From: JAFMJV01 sp034436555
Lineage (GTDB): Bacteria; Chloroflexota; Limnocylindria; Limnocylindrales; CSP1-4
Assembly (NCBI GenBank): GCA_034436555.1
Contig: DAOTUU010000003.1
Span: 1-64,000 of the forward strand
Length of the DNA stretch: 64,000 bases
Reading direction: 5' to 3'
A program made the translations under genes and the position numbers. Under the pieces are notes generated by a model. The model did not search any database. It worked only from the letters and a program-made list of their open reading frames with translations, and was not told where the DNA came from. Below, one piece after another: positions 53,494 to 63,130 of the stretch. Positions within the stretch are counted from its first letter, which is position 1, and each line of letters starts with the position of its first letter.

Positions 53494-54949
53494 CCACCCT
53501 CGCCTCCTCCCCCGTCCCCCGGGTCGCGATCGCCGCGATCACCGTCTCCTCGGACACGCTCACGCCCGTGGCCGCCGCACTGCGCCTGCGGGACCACCTC
53601 GCGTTCATCCTCGAATCGGTCGAGGGCGGCGCGCGCTATGGCCGGTACTCCTATGTCGGGGTGCGCGGTCGGATGCTCACCGTCGACGGCGACCAGGCCG
53701 TGGTGCACGACGCCGACTACGCCGAGCTGGAGCGGTTCACGGCGCACGACCCCCTGGAGGCGCTCCGGCGCATCCTGCCGCCGCGCGTGGAGGACCCGCG
53801 CATCCCCTTTCCGCTCGCCTCGGGCGTGGGCTACCTCGCCTACGAGGCGGCCGCGCGCTGGGAGAAGGTGCCAGTCCCGGAACACGATGAGATCGGCCTG
53901 CCGCTGGCCGTGTTCCACATCCCCGACGTGGTCATCATGTTCGACCACCTCGCCCAGAGCGCCACCCTCGTGACGCTCGACCGGGACGACGCGGCGGGCC
54001 GCCTGGCCACGGTCGCTGACCGGCTCGCGCGCCCGGTCGCCGATGAGGCGCCGGTCCGCCTGGGGACCCTGGGAGAGCGACCGGCCCGGCCCCGCCCACC
54101 CGCCGCGGATACACGCTACGAGGCGGCGGTCGCCGCCATGGTGGAGGAGATCCACGCCGGGGAGATGCTCCAGGGCGTGCCATCGCGCCGCTTCACCGTG
54201 CCGAACACCGCGCCGCCGCTCACGGTCTACCGCGCGCTCCGGCGCATCAACCCCTCGCCGCACCTGTTCGCGATCGACCTGGGCCCGGGGGCGTCCATCC
54301 TGGGCGCCTCGCCGGAGCTCCTGGTGCGGGTCAAGGACGGTGAGATCTCCACCCGGCCGATCGCGGGCACGCGCCCGCGCGACGACGACCCGGTCCGGGA
54401 CGTGGAGCTGGAGCACGAGCTCCTGGCGGACCAGAAGGAGCTCGCGGAGCATGCGATGCTCGTGGACCTGGCACGCAACGATGTCGGCCGCGTGGCGGCC
54501 GCCGGCAGCGTCACGGTGCCGCTGCTGTACACCATCGAGCGCTACTCCCACGTGATGCACATCGTGTCGGAGGTGCGCGGCAGGCTCCACCCGCAGCGCG
54601 ATGCGTTCGACGTGGTCCGCTCCACGTTTCCGGCGGGCACGCTCTCTGGCGCGCCCAAGGTCCGCGCGATGCGGTCGATCGCGGAGAAGGAGGCCACCCG
54701 GCGCGGGCCCTACGGCGGCGCGCTGGGCATCTTCGCGCCGGACGACGTGGAGGCGGTCATCACCATCCGGAGCGTGGTGCTCAAGGACGGCCGCGCCCAC
54801 GTCCAGGCCGGGGCAGGCATCGTCGCCGACTCGATCCCCGCCAACGAATCGGCCGAGGTGGCCGCCAAGGCGGGTGCGGTGCTGGCCGCGCTGGCCGAGG
54901 CGGGCGCCGACCTGAGCGCCCTGGCCGCACAGCCCGAGGAGACCGTCCG

Positions 54950-54953
<4 letters not shown>
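53490..54953 (+). CDS. trpE: Anthranilate synthase component I
   Basis: The 487-residue subunit converts chorismate to anthranilate with ammonia from TrpG. It has the C-terminal chorismate-binding core (LVDLARNDVGRVA, STFPAGTLSGAPKVRAM, AGAGIVADS). The family feedback element LLES is represented near the N-terminus by FILESVEGGARYGRYS, so tryptophan inhibition is likely. The ATG overlaps aroQ as ATGA. Confidence 0.95.
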
Positions 54954-55552
<599 letters not shown>

Positions 55553-55780
55553 GGAGGTAGCGATCGACCACGCCGGTCAGGGCCGGGCCGTCGCTCATCA
55601 GGAGCACCGGCATCGGGGCCACGCGACAGCGCATCCGGGGAGGTGCCGCGACGCGGGCCATGCGGGGTGCGGCACCTGCCGACGCAGCTCATCCCTTCCG
55701 TCCTCTGCCGCGACGGCCTCGAGGTCGCGAGCATCGCGCGCAGGTCGCAGGGACGCTCGCGTCGGGCGTCGCGATGTCGC
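55553..55780. other. Convergent gap between trpG and the dehydrogenase gene
   Basis: No supported gene is seen in these 228 bp. A short minus-strand frame reads PVLLMSDGPALTGVVDRYLL and looks protein-like, but I cannot match it. It may be a remnant. Confidence 0.4.
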
Positions 55781-56644
55781 TCATGCGCGCGGGTACCGGT
55801 GGAAACCCCGCCCGGTCTTCTGCCCCAGATGGCCCGCCGCCACCAGCGCCCGGAGCGAGGCCGGCGGCGCGTAGCGCGGGTCGCCCAGGCCGTCCGCGAG
55901 CACCTCCATGATGTGGAGGCAGACATCGAGGCCGATGAAGTCGGCCAGCTCCAGCGGACCCATCGGGTGGCCCAGGCCCACCTTGGCGCCCGTGTCGATG
56001 TCGTCCGCGGTGCCCAGTCCCTCCTCGAGCGCCAGCATCGCCTCCGCCAGCAGCGGCATCAGGATGCGGTTGACGATGAATCCCGGTCGGTCGCGCGAGA
56101 CGATCAGCCGCTTGCCCAGCTCGGCCGCGATCGCGCGCACGGCCGCCTCGGTCGCGTCGTCGGTCGCCGCGCCGCGGATGAGCTCCACGAGCGGCATCAC
56201 CGGGACCGGGCTGAAGAAGTGCATCCCCACGACGCGTGCCCGGCGGGCGGGCGCGACCGCATCCGCGATCCGCGCGATGGGGATCGAGGAGGTGTTCGTG
56301 GCCAGGATCGCCTCCGGTGGTGCGGCGGCATCCAGCGCCGCGAACAGCGCCCGCTTGGCGGCCTCGTCCTCGACGATCGCCTCGATCGCGAGATCCACGC
56401 CAGCGGAGGCCGCGGCGAGGTCATCGACGGCCGTGAGGCGCTCCAGGATGGTCGATCGGATGGCCCCGTCGACCTTCCCCTTCGCCACGGCACGATCGAG
56501 GTTGCCCGCGATGCGCGCGACGCCCGCCTCGGCGCGCGCGAGCTCCGGCTCATAGAGGCGAACCTCGGCGCCGGCCGCTGCCAGGACCTGCGCGATGCCG
56601 TGTCCCATCAGCCCGGCGCCACACACGACCACGCTCCGTCCCAT
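55781..56644 (-). CDS. 3-hydroxyacyl-CoA (3-hydroxybutyryl-CoA) dehydrogenase
   Basis: The 287-residue enzyme has the Rossmann motif VVCGAGLMGHGIAQVLA, the catalytic histidine in GMHFFSPVPVM and RPGFIVNRILMPLL. It oxidises 3-hydroxyacyl-CoA. The ATG at 56644 overlaps the meaB stop as TGATG. It is the third gene of a unit with a B12-binding mutase subunit and MeaB. Confidence 0.94.
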   Translation of the reverse strand: MGRSVVVCGAGLMGHGIAQVLAAAGAEVRLYEPELARAEAGVARIAGNLDRAVAKGKVDGAIRSTILERLTAVDDLAAASAGVDLAIEAIVEDEAAKRALFAALDAAAPPEAILATNTSSIPIARIADAVAPARRARVVGMHFFSPVPVMPLVELIRGAATDDATEAAVRAIAAELGKRLIVSRDRPGFIVNRILMPLLAEAMLALEEGLGTADDIDTGAKVGLGHPMGPLELADFIGLDVCLHIMEVLADGLGDPRYAPPASLRALVAAGHLGQKTGRGFHRYPRA

Positions 56645-57684
56645 CAATCGACAGCCTCCTGCAGCGATGATCCGCCGCGCCGCTCGTCGTCGCCGTGCTC
56701 GCGGAACAGCGCACCCAGCAGCGCATCGGCGGCTGCGTATGGATCCTGCGCGTGGCCGGCCACCGCGTCGAGGGCCGCGTCCAGGGCCGCGCGCCGTCCG
56801 GGCTCCGCGAGCCGGTCACGCAGCCGCTCCGCGAGGATGCCGTCGATCTGGGCGCGCGCCCGCAGCCGCCGCGCCGCACCGCGGGCCGCCGCGTCCCGTC
56901 CGGCCGGATCGCGCCGATCGAGCGCACCCAGCAACGCCGGCACGCCCGTGCCCGTCAACCCAGAGACGAGCAGCACCTCCGGTCGGCGGGGTCGGGGCCG
57001 GTCGCCCATCGCCCGGTCGTGCTGCGCCCCCACGGTGAGCATCGCGCGGAGGTGGCTCGCCGCCATGTCCGCGCCGGGCCGGTCGCCCTTGTTGACCGCG
57101 ACGATGTCGGCGACCTCCAGCAGCCCGGCCTTGATCGCCTGCACCTCGTCGCCCATCTCGGGCGACTGGACCACGAGCGTCGTGTCCGCGATGGATGCGA
57201 CCTCCACCTCCGACTGGCCCGTGCCCACGGTCTCGATGAACACGAGCGGGAAGCCGCACGCGTCGAGCGCCGCGGCCGCCGCGACGGTGGAGGTGGCGAG
57301 GCCGCCCATGTGCCCCCGCGCGGCCATCGAGCGGATGAACACGTCCGGGTCGCCCGCGTGCTGCTGCATCCGCACCCGGTCGCCCAGGATGGCACCGCCC
57401 GTGATGGGCGAGGACGGGTCGATGGCGAGCACCGCGACGGCACGACCCGCCGACCGGACCGCGCCGGTGAGCGCGGCGACGAGCGTCGACTTGCCGGCGC
57501 CCGGCGCCCCGGTGACGCCCACGAGGTGCGCCGTGCCAGCCAGCGGATACAGCACCCGGAGGGCGGCCTCGGCGGCCGGGGTGCGGTTCTCGATCTCGGT
57601 CAGCAGACGCGCCAAGGAGCGGCGCGATCCCGCGCGCGCCTCGTCGGCGAGCCGCCGGCCCCGCTCCTGCGCGGCCGCGCTCAC
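56644..57684 (-). CDS. meaB: MeaB/ArgK-type GTPase chaperone of methylmalonyl-CoA mutase
   Basis: The 346-residue G3E-family GTPase has Walker A GVTGAPGAGKSTL, IDPSSPITGGAILGDRVRM, the metal-box ETVGTGQSEVEV and NKGD. It gates cobalamin loading into methylmalonyl-CoA mutase. Its start overlaps the stop of the B12-binding subunit as GTGA, which fits that role. Confidence 0.94.
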   Translation of the reverse strand: MSAAAQERGRRLADEARAGSRRSLARLLTEIENRTPAAEAALRVLYPLAGTAHLVGVTGAPGAGKSTLVAALTGAVRSAGRAVAVLAIDPSSPITGGAILGDRVRMQQHAGDPDVFIRSMAARGHMGGLATSTVAAAAALDACGFPLVFIETVGTGQSEVEVASIADTTLVVQSPEMGDEVQAIKAGLLEVADIVAVNKGDRPGADMAASHLRAMLTVGAQHDRAMGDRPRPRRPEVLLVSGLTGTGVPALLGALDRRDPAGRDAAARGAARRLRARAQIDGILAERLRDRLAEPGRRAALDAALDAVAGHAQDPYAAADALLGALFREHGDDERRGGSSLQEAVD

Positions 57685-58088
57685 GCCTCGCGCGCGGGGA
57701 TGTGGTCCCGGATGTAGCCCGCGACCTCGCCGATGGGCGTGCCCGGCCCGAACACGGCGGCGACGCCCGCCTCGGTCAGCGGCTCGATGTCGGCGTCCGG
57801 GATGATGCCGCCGGCCACCACCAGCACGTCAGCCATGCCCGCCTCCCGGAGCTGGGTCGTCACCTTGGGCAGCAGCGTCAGGTGCGCCCCGGAGAGAATC
57901 GACAGGCCCACCACGTCGACGTCCTCCTGGAGGGCCGCCGAGACGATCATCTCGGGGGTCTGCCGGAGCCCCGTGTAGACCACCTCGAAGCCCTCGTCCC
58001 GCAGGCCGCGGGCGAGCACCTTCGCTCCTCGGTCGTGGCCGTCCAGGCCAGGCTTCGCGATGAGCACTTTGATGGGTCGATCCGGCAT
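57681..58088 (-). CDS. Cobalamin-binding subunit of methylmalonyl-CoA mutase
   Basis: The 135-residue protein is the B12-binding domain alone, with the cobalt-ligand motif KPGLDGHDRGAK (DxHxxG), the SILSGAHL loop and VVAGGIIPD. The large catalytic subunit is not in the window. TAGCAT lies 7 nt before the ATG, again leaderless in appearance. It starts a mutase-meaB-dehydrogenase unit. Confidence 0.94.
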   Translation of the reverse strand: MPDRPIKVLIAKPGLDGHDRGAKVLARGLRDEGFEVVYTGLRQTPEMIVSAALQEDVDVVGLSILSGAHLTLLPKVTTQLREAGMADVLVVAGGIIPDADIEPLTEAGVAAVFGPGTPIGEVAGYIRDHIPAREA

Positions 58089-58127
58089 GGACCCGATGCT
58101 AGCACCGGGCCGATGCCGTTCGGGCGG

Positions 58128-58946
58128 TCAGGCCACGGCTCGACCGAAGGCACGTGAGCCGGCCCAGATGGCGACGCCGGCGAGCACTGCCATCAGCGCC
58201 ACGCCCGTGAGCACCACGGGGTCGCCATACAGCCCGTTGAACAGCAGCCGCGCCGCGTCCACCGCGTGGCTCAGGGGGTTGAACCAGGCGATCGCCTGGA
58301 GCCAGTCGGGGGCCAGCGCCAAGGGCAGCAGGATGCCCGAGAGCAGCAGCAGCGGCAGCGTGACGAGGTTGAGCAGCGGCGCCAGTGCGTCCTCGGTCTT
58401 GAGCACCAGGCCCAGCGCGTACGAGACCGGCGCGATGGCCAGACCGATGAGCGCCACGAGCACCATCACGACCACCAGCGAGGTCAGGTCGATGGACAGC
58501 CCGAACGGGATCGACAGCAGCACCAGCACCAGCGACTGGAGCACCAGGATCGCCACGTCGCGGAGCGTCCGGCCCATGAGCATCGCACCGCGCGAGATGG
58601 GGGTGACGCGCATCCGCTCCACCACGCCGGCGCGCAGCTCGGCGATCAGCCCGAAACCCACGAACAGCGTGGCGAACAGCGCCAGCTGGACGAGCAGCCC
58701 GGGCACGAACAGGTTGTAGGCGTTGTCGCCGGAGCCGCCACCCGCGACGGCGAGGCCCTTGAGCAACGGCCCGAAGAGGACCAGGAAGAAGATCGGCTGG
58801 GTGAGGCCCACGAACACCCACACGGGGTTGCGCAGGGTGAGCATCAGCGAGCGCCCGAAGATGAGCCAGGTGTCGTGGACGGCCTTCATGGCAGCGTGGG
58901 TCTCCGTTCGGTCGGGGGCGTGGGTGGTGCGCTCGGCGGCGATCAC
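58128..58946 (-). CDS. ABC-2 type exporter permease
   Basis: The 272-residue membrane protein has six hydrophobic helices and the ABC-2 signature region GLIAELRAGVVERMRVTPIS. It pairs with the ATPase upstream to export a drug or lipid-like substrate. The GTG start at 58946 overlaps the ATPase stop as GTGA. Confidence 0.9.
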   Translation of the reverse strand: MIAAERTTHAPDRTETHAAMKAVHDTWLIFGRSLMLTLRNPVWVFVGLTQPIFFLVLFGPLLKGLAVAGGGSGDNAYNLFVPGLLVQLALFATLFVGFGLIAELRAGVVERMRVTPISRGAMLMGRTLRDVAILVLQSLVLVLLSIPFGLSIDLTSLVVVMVLVALIGLAIAPVSYALGLVLKTEDALAPLLNLVTLPLLLLSGILLPLALAPDWLQAIAWFNPLSHAVDAARLLFNGLYGDPVVLTGVALMAVLAGVAIWAGSRAFGRAVA

Positions 58947-59896
58947 GCCGCGGCCTCGCGCAGGGAGCGACCGGTCTGACGCAGGAACACGTCGTCCAAG
59001 GACGGTCGATTGAGGCCGATCGACGCCGGCGGCATGCCTGCCCCGTCCAGCAGCCGCAGGATCGCGGGCAGGTTCTGGTCCCCGTGATCCACGTAGAGCC
59101 GGAGGGTGCCCTCGTCGGCGGTCGCCTCACGCACGAACGGCTGACCGCGCAGGAGCGCCAGCACACCATCCGCGGCGCCGTCCACGGCGATCGTGATCAC
59201 GTCGCCCGAGACGCGCCGCTTCAGCTCCAGGGGCGTGCCCTCGGCGACGATGGCGCCGTGGTCGATGATCGCGAGGCGATCGCACAGCGCGTCCGCCTCG
59301 TCCAGGTAGTGGGTCGTCAGGAACACCGTGGTGCCCGACTCGCGCAGGCGTCGCACCTCGTCCCACATCCGCGCCCGGGCCTGGGGGTCCAGGCCGGTCG
59401 TCGGCTCGTCCAGGAACAGCAGCGAGGGCCGGTGGATGATGCCCATCGCGATGTCCAGGCGCCGCTTCTGGCCCCCCGAGTAGGTGCCGGTCTTCCGATC
59501 GCCGGCCGCCTCGAGCTCCATCAGCGTCAGCATCGCGTTCGCGCGCCCGACCGCCTCCCCCTTCGACAGCCCGTACAGGCGCGCCTGGATGACCAGCTCC
59601 CGGCGGCCCGACTCGAGCGGGTCGGCCCCACCCGCCTGGCCCACGTACCCGATGCGCTCGCGCACCCGGGGCGCGTCGCGCCGGAGGTCGAACCCCGCGA
59701 CCGATGCCTCGCCGCCCGAGGGTGCGAGCAGGGTCGCGAGCATCCGCAGCGTGGTCGTCTTGCCCGCGCCGTTGGGCCCCAGGAAGCCGAAGATCTCGCC
59801 GGGCGCGACCCGCAGGTCCACGCCGCGCACCGCCTCCACCTCCCCGTTCCGCCCGAAGACCCGCCGCAGCCCGTGGGTCTCGATCATCGCATCCAT
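58943..59896 (-). CDS. ABC exporter ATP-binding protein (DrrA type)
   Basis: The 317-residue ATPase has Walker A GFLGPNGAGKTTTLRML, signature YSGGQKRRLDIAMGI and Walker B LLFLDEPTTGLDPQ. The C-terminal extension is of the daunorubicin-resistance type. The ATG at 59896 has GGGAGA upstream and is preferred over the open frame to 59947. It is divergent from a MarR regulator, which probably controls it. Confidence 0.93.
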   Translation of the reverse strand: MDAMIETHGLRRVFGRNGEVEAVRGVDLRVAPGEIFGFLGPNGAGKTTTLRMLATLLAPSGGEASVAGFDLRRDAPRVRERIGYVGQAGGADPLESGRRELVIQARLYGLSKGEAVGRANAMLTLMELEAAGDRKTGTYSGGQKRRLDIAMGIIHRPSLLFLDEPTTGLDPQARARMWDEVRRLRESGTTVFLTTHYLDEADALCDRLAIIDHGAIVAEGTPLELKRRVSGDVITIAVDGAADGVLALLRGQPFVREATADEGTLRLYVDHGDQNLPAILRLLDGAGMPPASIGLNRPSLDDVFLRQTGRSLREAAA

Positions 59897-59940
59897 CCGT
59901 GGGATCTCCCGTCTGTCATCCTGTGGGGGCCAGTTCAGGC

Positions 59941-59969
59941 TGGTCACTAACTCTCTTAGATGCTAAGAT
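59941..59969 (+). promoter_or_regulatory. marR promoter with overlapping operator
   Basis: TCTTAG-ATG-CTAAGA (59954-59968) is a 6-bp-arm dyad typical of MarR operators. It overlaps TAAGAT (59964-59969), a -10 hexamer, with TGGTCA (59941-59946) 17 bp upstream as a weak -35. The dyad also lies between marR and the divergent exporter, so one site could control both. Confidence 0.6.
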
Positions 59970-59978
59970 GTCGACAGC

Positions 59979-61148
59979 ATGAATGACCCAGAGCCGCGTG
60001 TCAACCCCGATCCCCCCGCGCCGTCCCCGTTCTGGTCGGCCGTGACCGCGGTGGCCCAGCAGGGCGCCCTCCATCAGGAGGCGGTGGCGGCGGCGCTGGG
60101 CCTCAACCCCACGGACCTGCGCTGCATCGGCTTCGCGTGGTCGGAACCGGACCCGACGCCCGGCCGGCTCGCGGAGCTGACGGGCCTGACCACGGGCGCC
60201 GTGACGGGTGTCGTCGACCGGCTGGAGCGCGCGGGCTACGTCCAGCGCCTCCCGGACCCTGCGGATCGGCGGCGGACGCTCATCCGCGTGTCGTACGCGC
60301 GGGGCGCGGCCGTGGGCGCGGCGTACGAGCCGCTGGAGCAGGCGCTGGACGCCATCCACGCATCCCTGGACCCGACCGAGGCGAGCGTCCTGACCGCGGC
60401 GCTGGGGCGCATCGCGACGGCCCTCACGGACGACACCGCGCGGCTGCGCGCCGGAGTCCACGGCGGCATGGTCGGCGAGTCCTTCACCGCTCCGGTGGCG
60501 GACGCGCGGGAGGGCCGCCTCGTGTTCGCGTCCGGAGCGCCCCGGCTTGCGTTCCGGACCGCGCCGCTCGGACCCAGCGCCGACGCGCGGGTCGTGGCCC
60601 AGCTCGCGCGGTCGTCGCTGCGCCTGTCCGCGGGACGCGACGCGGCGGAGCTGTGTCGCGCCACGTTCGAGGGGCCGGTGCCCGACATCCGGGCCGGCAA
60701 GGGCGGAGGCATCGCCGTGCGCTACCGCTCGCGGCTCGACCCGCGTGGCCGGCAGGCGCACCTGACGCTCGGTCCGGCGGTCCCCTGGTCGATCAGCGTC
60801 GGCGGCGGGCTGTCAGGCCTGGCGGGGGATCTGCGCGGGCTCCGCGTGCGGACCATCGACCTGGACGGCGGCGTGGATGAGCTGGAACTGGACCTGCCGC
60901 TCCCCGACGGCACCAGCCGCCTGCGCGTCTCGGGGTCCTCCAGCCACCTCACGCTGACCGTGCCGCGCGGATCGGCAGTCCGGGCCCGGGTGGAGAATGG
61001 GGCGCACGACATCCGTTTCGACGACCAGCGACTCCAGGGCGTGCATGGATCGGTGCGCCTGGAGACCCCGGGCGCCGCGAGCGCCCCCGATCGCTGGGAG
61101 ATCGAGATCAGCGACGGCGTCCGCCAGCTGCGGGTCCAGCGCGCCTGA
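59979..61148 (+). CDS. MarR-family regulator fused to a beta-rich C-terminal domain
   Basis: The 389-residue protein has a MarR winged helix in its first about 150 residues (LAELTGLTTGAVTGVVDRLE; the wing DPADRRRTLIRV). It adds about 220 residues of mostly beta-strand sequence (LDGGVDELELDLPLPDG; LRVSGSSSHLTLTVPRG) resembling DUF4097-like adhesin domains. MarR proteins are usually about 150 residues, so the fusion is unusual. It is divergent from the ABC exporter and begins 9 nt after its -10 element. Confidence 0.85.
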   Translation: MNDPEPRVNPDPPAPSPFWSAVTAVAQQGALHQEAVAAALGLNPTDLRCIGFAWSEPDPTPGRLAELTGLTTGAVTGVVDRLERAGYVQRLPDPADRRRTLIRVSYARGAAVGAAYEPLEQALDAIHASLDPTEASVLTAALGRIATALTDDTARLRAGVHGGMVGESFTAPVADAREGRLVFASGAPRLAFRTAPLGPSADARVVAQLARSSLRLSAGRDAAELCRATFEGPVPDIRAGKGGGIAVRYRSRLDPRGRQAHLTLGPAVPWSISVGGGLSGLAGDLRGLRVRTIDLDGGVDELELDLPLPDGTSRLRVSGSSSHLTLTVPRGSAVRARVENGAHDIRFDDQRLQGVHGSVRLETPGAASAPDRWEIEISDGVRQLRVQRA

Positions 61149-61163
61149 CGCTCCGCCGAGTCG

Positions 61164-61877
61164 CTACGGGGCGCCGGGAGCCGGCCGGGCGAGGTGGCTG
61201 AAGAACTCCGCGCGGGTCTTGTCATTGCGCCGGAACAGCCCCAGGACCGCGGACGTGGTCATGACCGTGCCGGGCTTGCGCACGCCCCGCATCACGGCGC
61301 ACAGATGGGTCGCCTCCAGCACCACGCCCACCCCGTGGGGCGCCAGCCGCTCCATCAGGAAGTCGGCGACCTGCTGGGTGAGGCGCTCCTGCACCTGGAG
61401 CCGTCGTGCGTACATCTCCACGACACGGGGGATCTTGGACAGGCCGATCACCCGGCCATCCGGGATGTAGGCCACCGACGCGATGCCGAAGAAGGGCAGC
61501 AGGTGGTGCTCGCACAGGCTGTGGAACGGGATATCCTTGACCACCACCATCGCCGAATGATCCACGTCGAAGATGGCGCCGTTGAGCAGTCGGACGGGAT
61601 CCACGTGGTAGCCCGCGGTGAGCTCCGCGTACATCCGGTGGACGCGGCCGGGCGTCCCCAGGAGGCCCTGGCGCTCCGGGTCCTCGCCGATCTCGCGCAG
61701 GATGTCGCGCACCGCGTGCTCGATGGAGCCCTCGCTGCCGATGCCGTCGCTCCGACGCGATCCCGATCCCTCGATCGACGCTGGCGTCACGCCGCCCTCG
61801 CCGATCTCCTGTTCGATCTCATCGACGAGCGTGCGGACATGTTCCGGGAGGTGAGACACGGGCGCAGGGTCGGTCAA
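61164..61877 (-). CDS. folE: GTP cyclohydrolase I
   Basis: The 237-residue enzyme opens GTP to start folate synthesis. Zinc-binding and catalytic motifs PFHSLCEHHLLPFFG and EATHLCAVMRGVRKPG are present. The first about 50 residues are variable. The predicted start is TTG at 61877; a GTG seven codons later is an alternative. It follows tatA by 7 bp. Confidence 0.94.
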   Translation of the reverse strand: MTDPAPVSHLPEHVRTLVDEIEQEIGEGGVTPASIEGSGSRRSDGIGSEGSIEHAVRDILREIGEDPERQGLLGTPGRVHRMYAELTAGYHVDPVRLLNGAIFDVDHSAMVVVKDIPFHSLCEHHLLPFFGIASVAYIPDGRVIGLSKIPRVVEMYARRLQVQERLTQQVADFLMERLAPHGVGVVLEATHLCAVMRGVRKPGTVMTTSAVLGLFRRNDKTRAEFFSHLARPAPGAP

Positions 61878-61884
61878 CTCGCCG

Positions 61885-62055
61885 TCAGGCCGGCTTGTCC
61901 GTGCCGTCCTTCTTGAAGGCCTCGTCCAGCTCTGCCTTGGTGTCCTTCACGGTGCGGCCGAGGGCGTTGCCGATCTGGGGCAGCATCTTCGGACCGCGCC
62001 ACATCAGCACGACCACGAGGACGACGACCAGGACGATCAGGATGTCAGGTCCCAT
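61885..62055 (-). CDS. tatA: Twin-arginine translocase subunit TatA
   Basis: The 56-residue protein has one N-terminal membrane helix (PDILIVLVVVLVVVLMW), the GPKMLPQIG hinge and an amphipathic helix (RTVKDTKAELDEAFKK). It forms the Tat pore. The ATG at 62055 is chosen because TACGAT stands exactly 6 nt upstream. The window also contains a putative Tat substrate at 31258. Confidence 0.92.
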   Translation of the reverse strand: MGPDILIVLVVVLVVVLMWRGPKMLPQIGNALGRTVKDTKAELDEAFKKDGTDKPA

Positions 62056-62160
62056 GGGCGCATCGTACATGGGTTGGCCGGAGGGATGGCGGGGGGATCG
62101 ACCGGCGCCTGGACCGTCGAGCCCTCGAGTCGATCGCCATGGTCTGGGACCGGACGCGCG

Positions 62161-63111
62161 TCAGGCGCGGGCCGCCAGGGCACGCAGCTCGGCGGCGACC
62201 GCATCCGGGCGATAGCGCATCAGGTTGTGACCCACGCCCCGGTGCACCACGATGCGCGCCGCGGGAGCGCCCGCGGCCGCTCGCAGGCGCTCCACGTCGT
62301 CGAGTGCCAGCCGTCGCTCTCGCGCGTCCTCGTCGTCGGCGTTGCCGCTCTCCGCGACAAGGACCGTCAGCGGCGCGCGGATGTTGCCCATGGCCTCGGC
62401 CGGGCGATACGCGTCGATCGCCTCCACGAGGGCCCGGAGCGTCGCCGCACGCACGACCGGCGCGACGTGTCCCGCATGCTTCTCCTCCACCTGGGCCCGC
62501 GCCGCGCGCTCCTGGTCCGCATCCCAGGACGCGGGGTCATACGCTCGCCGATCGGCCAGCCAGGCGGCCATCGAGGCGAGCACCTCGGGCGGCTCGGCGA
62601 GGGCGGCCAGGTACTCCGGCGGGCTCATGCCGGTCGCGTCCCACAGCGTCTCCCAGCCCCCGTCGAGGAGGGCGACGCCCGCCACCGAGTCGGGCGCCAG
62701 CGCGGCGGCCGTGGCCACCACCATCGCGCCCATCCCGTGCCCGGCCAGGACCACCGGCGGTCCAGCCACATCCGCGCCCCAGCCGTTGGCGGACAGGATG
62801 GTCAGCACGTCATAGGCCAGCGACGACAGTCCGTAGCCCGAGCGAGGCTGTTCGGACGATCCATGGCCGCGCAGGTCCAGGCCGACGACGCGGACGGCGC
62901 GGCACAGCCGTCGGGCGACCGGCGCGAAGGACCAGCCCGTGCCGGACAGTCCGTGGACGAGCACCACCGGTGCCAGCCGCGGCAGCGCCTGGCTGGGCGC
63001 CCCCCAGTCCAGCTCGTGGAGCCGGACGCCATCGTCTGTGGTCACGACCAGGGACTCCGGCTCGGTCTCGCGGTCGACCTCCAGCGCGGGCGGCGATCCC
63101 TGGGCGGTCAC
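62161..63111 (-). CDS. Alpha/beta-hydrolase fold protein lacking the nucleophile serine
   Basis: The 316-residue protein has the alpha/beta-hydrolase features VVLVHGLSGTGWSFAPV, LDLRGHGSSEQP and a late HRGVGHNLMRY histidine. At the nucleophile elbow, where GxSxG is expected, it reads AGHGMGAM, so the serine is glycine. It may be non-hydrolytic or use another chemistry. The GTG at 63111 has TATCCT 6 nt upstream, overlapping the divergent gene's -10 element. Confidence 0.82.
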   Translation of the reverse strand: MTAQGSPPALEVDRETEPESLVVTTDDGVRLHELDWGAPSQALPRLAPVVLVHGLSGTGWSFAPVARRLCRAVRVVGLDLRGHGSSEQPRSGYGLSSLAYDVLTILSANGWGADVAGPPVVLAGHGMGAMVVATAAALAPDSVAGVALLDGGWETLWDATGMSPPEYLAALAEPPEVLASMAAWLADRRAYDPASWDADQERAARAQVEEKHAGHVAPVVRAATLRALVEAIDAYRPAEAMGNIRAPLTVLVAESGNADDEDARERRLALDDVERLRAAAGAPAARIVVHRGVGHNLMRYRPDAVAAELRALAARA

Positions 63112-63116
63112 CCCGA

Positions 63117-63123
63117 TAGGATA
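63117..63123. promoter_or_regulatory. Overlapping divergent -10 elements, TAGGATA
   Basis: On the plus strand TAGGAT (63117-63122) stands 8 nt before the ATG at 63131. On the minus strand TATCCT (63123-63118) stands 6 nt before the GTG at 63111. Seven base pairs can therefore serve both genes, whose start codons are only 19 bp apart. Confidence 0.55.
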
Positions 63124-63130
63124 CGGCTCG

